DNA of 64,000 nucleotides from Sipunculus nudus (lineage: Eukaryota > Annelida > Sipuncula > Golfingiida > Sipunculidae): NCBI GenBank assembly GCA_026874595.1, contig CM049319.1, forward strand, positions 37,517,473 to 37,581,472, written 5' to 3'. The notes beneath the pieces were generated by a model that was given only the letters and a program-made list of their open reading frames with translations, was not told where the DNA came from and did no database searches. Below are positions 60,901 to 64,000 of this stretch, one piece after another. Made by a program: the position numbers and the translations under genes. How positions within the stretch are numbered: the stretch's first letter is position 1; each line of letters begins with the position of its first letter.

Positions 60901-63438
60901 CTTTCTGTTGTGGCCTTCAATATTTTAAAGTATGCTACATAATGACAAACTGATATACATAACCACAGCTGTCCATATACACTCACTGGACCATCTTATT
61001 GAAAAATGAGGAACTGACTGGATCTAAACATAGGGAATTAGAGAGAGTTAATAACAGGAGAAAGATGTATGTTACATACTCTGCTAGTGAATGTGTGTTT
61101 GTGTAATGTCATAGAGACATCAGTAATACAATAAAGACAAGACAGGTTGATAAATACCTCTGTTTACAGGTTTGGATTTCTTTCCTTGATTAAAAATACC
61201 AAGGCGCCTCTGAAGAAAATATGAAAATTATACTTAATCAGTATATGGTCCTTCTGATATAATACTAACAAGAGATTTTACCAGATAGGGTCAAGCTAAA
61301 CCAAGATTAACTTACTGTTGTGCTGTCAGAAACAAGTATATCTGATAAGATAATGCAAAGAAAGCAATATGAACAATCAAAATACAAGTCATGAATATTG
61401 CTTCCACAGGTATATGATAATGGTTGTGATGATGCATGGCCAAGCTTGATGGCAGCAATGGGCCAAAATTAATTTAGAAATTATGATGGAAATACGCCAA
61501 TTTTTAAACACAATATCTTGAACATTTATATCATATGACCCTTAAACAGCAGATAAACAACAAAAGCGCTTAAAGAAAAACAAAGTAAGAAATTACAGAC
61601 ATTCTATGCAAGTTCACTTTCATTCGATGAAAATATGGCATCATGGAATCTGATCCAGATCAAATGTTTACCTGTACTGCTGGATGTTCACCATGACAGG
61701 TAATCAAAGTATGACTCTTTGTGAATCATGTATAAAAATTCTTAATAATGTGACTAATAAACATATCAGGAAATCATATAAGAATATGGGTTAGGATGAT
61801 TAGGAATCGATACTTACTGTTAAGCGATTCTGGCCAATTGTGCAAACCTGAGTTTTTTGCATTTTTCTTGCAGCTTTGGCATGCTAAATTGATATTAAAC
61901 ACATAATAAAGAGAAATTACATAACTGCAAAAATAAAAACAGAGAAAAATCATTTGTGGTAGGCCATACCCGAACAAGCAAACAGAAATCAAGCACACAA
62001 ACATGTATCCACAGATGTAAAAAGGTATCTGTGCTAAATTTAATAACAGCAGCAAACATCATCTCATAGCTGGTCAGCTGATGACGAGAAAACACTCAGC
62101 TGGTTTTGAATAAAAATTGTCTTGTCACTGTGTCTATTCTGATCTTGACTTAAAGACCAGCCAGAAATTCAGGCTTTATGAAGTATGCACCATACAATAT
62201 TGATGTATTCATGTGTGATTTGCTTCCTGTTTAACTTTTAATTTTCCTCTTAAAAGGAGTTATATGTTTGTGGCAATATAACACCCACTGCATATGGTAT
62301 ATCACAGGAACTGGTATACTGTGAACACACTGACCCTGGTATAAGGGATTTGGTAAAAGTGGGATTAACATGTGGTGTCAAGGTCTCTCTCATAAATCCT
62401 TTGCTCTTTGTTTGCAGTCTCAGATCCCATGGCCTCCTGCAGGCCAGTCTTCACTAAATCACAGATAAATTTTAAGCTCATTGTGTAATACTAATAATAC
62501 TGATGGTTTTAATGATGTAAACTGAATACTCAGTGGCTACCCAAAATAATGAAGCACTGATTTAATCTCAAAAAGGTGTGTGACCACAAATGTTTCAATG
62601 TTTAAATAGCTTACAGTAGTGAATAAAATGAATTAAAAGAATGAGCAAACTGAGTGTTTCCCACCAAGCAAAGAGAATGTAAGTGCTGCAACACTTTCAC
62701 TGTGTTTCTCAGCTGACACATACAAATAATGCACCCAATAATATTGCTATCAGCAACATTTATGTGATACCAATAAAGCTTTTATCAGAATAACCTTTTT
62801 GGCTATGCAAGTAGACAAAATACAGAATTACATTGCCACATTAAGTTTTTCTAAGTTTCTTCTGGAAGGACATTTATTATAAAATTTCACCCCATATATG
62901 GAAAAACAATCCTACAAAATAAATTAATTAAAGCTATTTTTAAAAATGATGAACTGTGATTAAGCAATACAGCTTTGTGTTTACCAGGTTGGCAAACTTT
63001 TATCTCCAAGGATTGCCTGGAATAACCTTAATGTCTCAACCAGGCTGCATTTGACAAAAATAAATCATAACACCAATTGGTAAGATAACAATATTTCAAA
63101 TATGTAAATATATATAGATATATATATTAAGACTTCTCAAAATATATGTATTAGTCTCTTCTCTGCATCCATTCATTTCTGTTTACAGCAATTAAGGCCA
63201 TGAACTCTTATTTTAGTCCAACTGCGTCAGAACATGTAGGAGACGCACAAACCAACAATAACATCTTGGGGCCGTAAATATAATTTGCCCACCCCTGCTT
63301 TAGCCTGTAAAATCCTTGTCACATAATAATTTTATAGGTTTTAAATTGCAGTTTCTACAAAAAACATACCTGCATGGCTTCTGCTGCCCTCTTCAGGTGT
63401 CTTTTAAAATCAACATTCCCTGAGGCTTCTTTATTTTC
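48946..63438 (-). CDS. Unidentified protein gene, 3' portion (12 exons, 5' end outside the window)
   Basis: Exons in coding order: 63438-63370, 61883-61818, 61209-61158, 60437-60329, 59820-59722, 58881-58818, 58661-58636, 55502-55402, 54057-53897, 53048-52854, 52356-52228 and 49152-48946. All junctions are GT-AG and all phases agree (1,278 nt, 425 residues plus TAG). The protein runs from a basic helical stretch ('VDFKRHLKRAAEAMQHAKAA', 'RKMQKTQVCTIGQNRLTRRL') through a long low-complexity Ser/Thr/Pro/Glu region to a more ordered C-terminal part containing 'PGYHVGDGTWVPPQKPG', 'PVILMAKSMDQTYKLQMG', 'VVTEYLYHPVEGPACVQGSF' and a Ser/Arg/His tail ending 'MYPHNIY'. I see no membrane segment, signal peptide or domain I can name. 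It is convergent with SCNM1. A preceding exon may lie at about 63,955-64,000. The exon 58881 and 53048 acceptors are the least certain. Confidence 0.82.
49200..49990. repeat. Diverged tandem of about 340 bp inside the minus-strand gene
   Basis: 'GCCTTCAAATCATATGCA' and 'GGGGAATTT.A.TGAATACTA' occur at about 49,285-49,340 and 49,605-49,660, and in weaker form at about 49,905-49,960. Linked segments 'CAGGTGGC.CCAC/GCTAC' and 'AAAATGGTCTGC' also recur. About two and a half units can be followed. Confidence 0.75.
50290..50560 (+). repeat. Partial copy of the 11,630-13,690 repeat family
   Basis: 'GGGATACTATGGTTTTGATA', 'GTTGCGTCGCAGCAGCAG', 'GAGGAGGAAGCCTAT.TAAA' and 'ATGAGTGACCTTGACCTTGA' parallel the opening of the 11,630 block in the same order. 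The copy lies in an intron of the minus-strand gene. Confidence 0.75.
55960..56710 (-). repeat. Interspersed repeat with AGCTCAGCTGACT-type head
   Basis: On the minus strand it opens with 'CAGCTGACTGAAAGTCATCTGAGCTAT' type sequence near 56,680-56,705, then a (CTGTCTGTC)-like segment. Two copies of 'GACCTCCCTGAATGT' or 'GACCTCCCTAGATGT' lie at about 56,063 and 56,218, and one at about 56,546, with linked 'GATTTGTGCCCTG' segments. This shows an internal tandem of diverged modules. It is related to the blocks at 27,900-28,990 and 44,915. Confidence 0.65.
57305..57707. mobile_element. 403-bp Tc1/mariner-like MITE
   Basis: CCGTAAAAACTGGTGTATAAG at the left is matched exactly by the reverse complement of the right end. 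The element sits between TA dinucleotides (57,303-57,304 and 57,708-57,709), as expected for Tc1/mariner insertions. A further internal copy of the 'GGTGTATAAGTC' motif lies near 57,630-57,650. There is no transposase frame. It lies in an intron of the minus-strand gene. Confidence 0.85.
58636..58661 (-). other. 26-nt micro-exon of the minus-strand gene
   Basis: TTTTACAG precedes it and GTATTT follows it. Its length (eight codons plus two bases) is exactly what is needed to join the phase-0 end of exon 58881-58818 to the exon at 55502, which begins with the third base of a codon. It adds TLPLAEVA plus a split Arg codon. Confidence 0.75.
59000..59465. repeat. Three-unit diverged tandem, about 150 bp per unit
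   Basis: 'GACCTCTG.C.TCATTAAATAT' with linked 'GAATT..A.TCA.GTGAGA' and 'TTTCATG.AAATC.ATCAAA' recurs at about 59,045, 59,188 and 59,342 within an intron of the minus-strand gene. Confidence 0.75.
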
Positions 63439-64000
63439 CTATAATAAATACAAGAACAAGAGAATATAATCTAAAACTTTATGTCACACAAAGGAGGAAC
63501 ATAAAAAAATCTTTATCTATATCAAAAACAACTTTGATAACATCAAGTATCATACTGTGCCATGATGGAATTATATAGGTAAAATAAACAAAGCTATTAC
63601 ATGTATGTATCATATATTTATCCGTATATTAAAAGCATTAATTTGGCCACCAGCAATGGAAATGTTGGTTCTGAAAATAAAAAGGATCGAACATAAAACT
63701 GTGTAAATGAAGTCTGTGCACTCAACCTGGTCAGAATTTCAGTTGCCATACATGGCTGAGACCTATGGATATTTCAACAAACCACTTCATATTCCTGAAA
63801 ATTAAAACATGATGTACCAGATGTAAAGTACATGGTTTTAGCATAACACACAGTACACCAACTACTCTATTTAGTATTTGAATCAGCAGATTTCATATCT
63901 GTTTGAGAAAACTTCTGTTCTAAAATTCAGCAAAATTAGAAGGAGAATTTCACACACAGGCTCTCCGCCTCTTGAATGCCTCCTGTTTAACTCTGCCCTT
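63439..64000. other. Intron and possibly part of an upstream exon of the minus-strand gene
   Basis: Mostly AT-rich intron. The last 45 bases, read on the minus strand, encode a basic stretch ('KGRVKQEAFKRRRAC') that could be the end of the preceding exon, with a weak donor near 63,954. The evidence is too thin for a firm call. Confidence 0.35.

Overview
This is a eukaryotic, AT-rich and intron-rich animal genome window. The content points to a lophotrochozoan, most likely a bivalve mollusc. The reasons are an animal SCNM1 gene split by long introns, many families of diverged interspersed repeats carrying 'TGACCTTGACC' modules, many (TA)n and (GA)n microsatellites, several small non-autonomous DNA transposons, and a Ty3/gypsy-type LTR element. 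The species-level guess is inference from repeat style, not from any search. There is no prokaryotic gene organisation and no CRISPR array.

Positions 1-13,960 hold no gene that I can support. They carry a tandem and inverted repeat cluster (1,880-4,345), a 513-bp foldback-like MITE with a perfect 48-bp terminal inverted repeat and a TAA target duplication (5,284-5,796), an inverted pair of one dispersed repeat (about 6,930-7,245 and 11,085-11,435), and a 2-kb block of about 270-bp modules (11,630-13,690).

Positions 13,967-20,769 are an almost full-length but decayed LTR retrotransposon. Its domains are Ty3/gypsy-like, but integrase lies upstream of reverse transcriptase and RNase H. This is the order known from Gmr1-like elements. 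Both LTRs, the primer-binding site, polypurine tract, zinc knuckle, integrase, YIDD reverse transcriptase and RNase H can be seen. Stops, frameshifts and lost catalytic residues show it is dead.

Positions 20,770-35,700 are repeat-rich and mostly non-coding. They contain a 351-bp MITE, a degraded pseudogene of an unrecognised multicopy-like protein, a 36-bp dimeric minisatellite, a block of receptor-motif-rich repeats, a hAT-like element, a LINE 3'-end fragment and two tRNA-like SINE heads.

Positions 35,754-46,442 hold SCNM1 on the plus strand. It has six coding exons and 307 codons plus a stop, and is recognisable from end to end. Intron 1 contains a 1.5-kb TIR element and a 128-bp palindromic tandem repeat. 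Intron 2 contains a 2.4-kb, 47-copy minisatellite with a 51-bp period. Because 51 is a multiple of three, the array is open over long stretches in all three plus frames and in two minus frames.

Positions 48,946-63,438 hold the 3' part of an unidentified minus-strand gene, convergent with SCNM1. I built it from twelve phase-compatible exons (425 residues plus a stop). It includes a 26-nt micro-exon and a NAGNAG acceptor. Its 5' end lies beyond the window. Its introns hold further repeats, including a 403-bp Tc1/mariner-like MITE.
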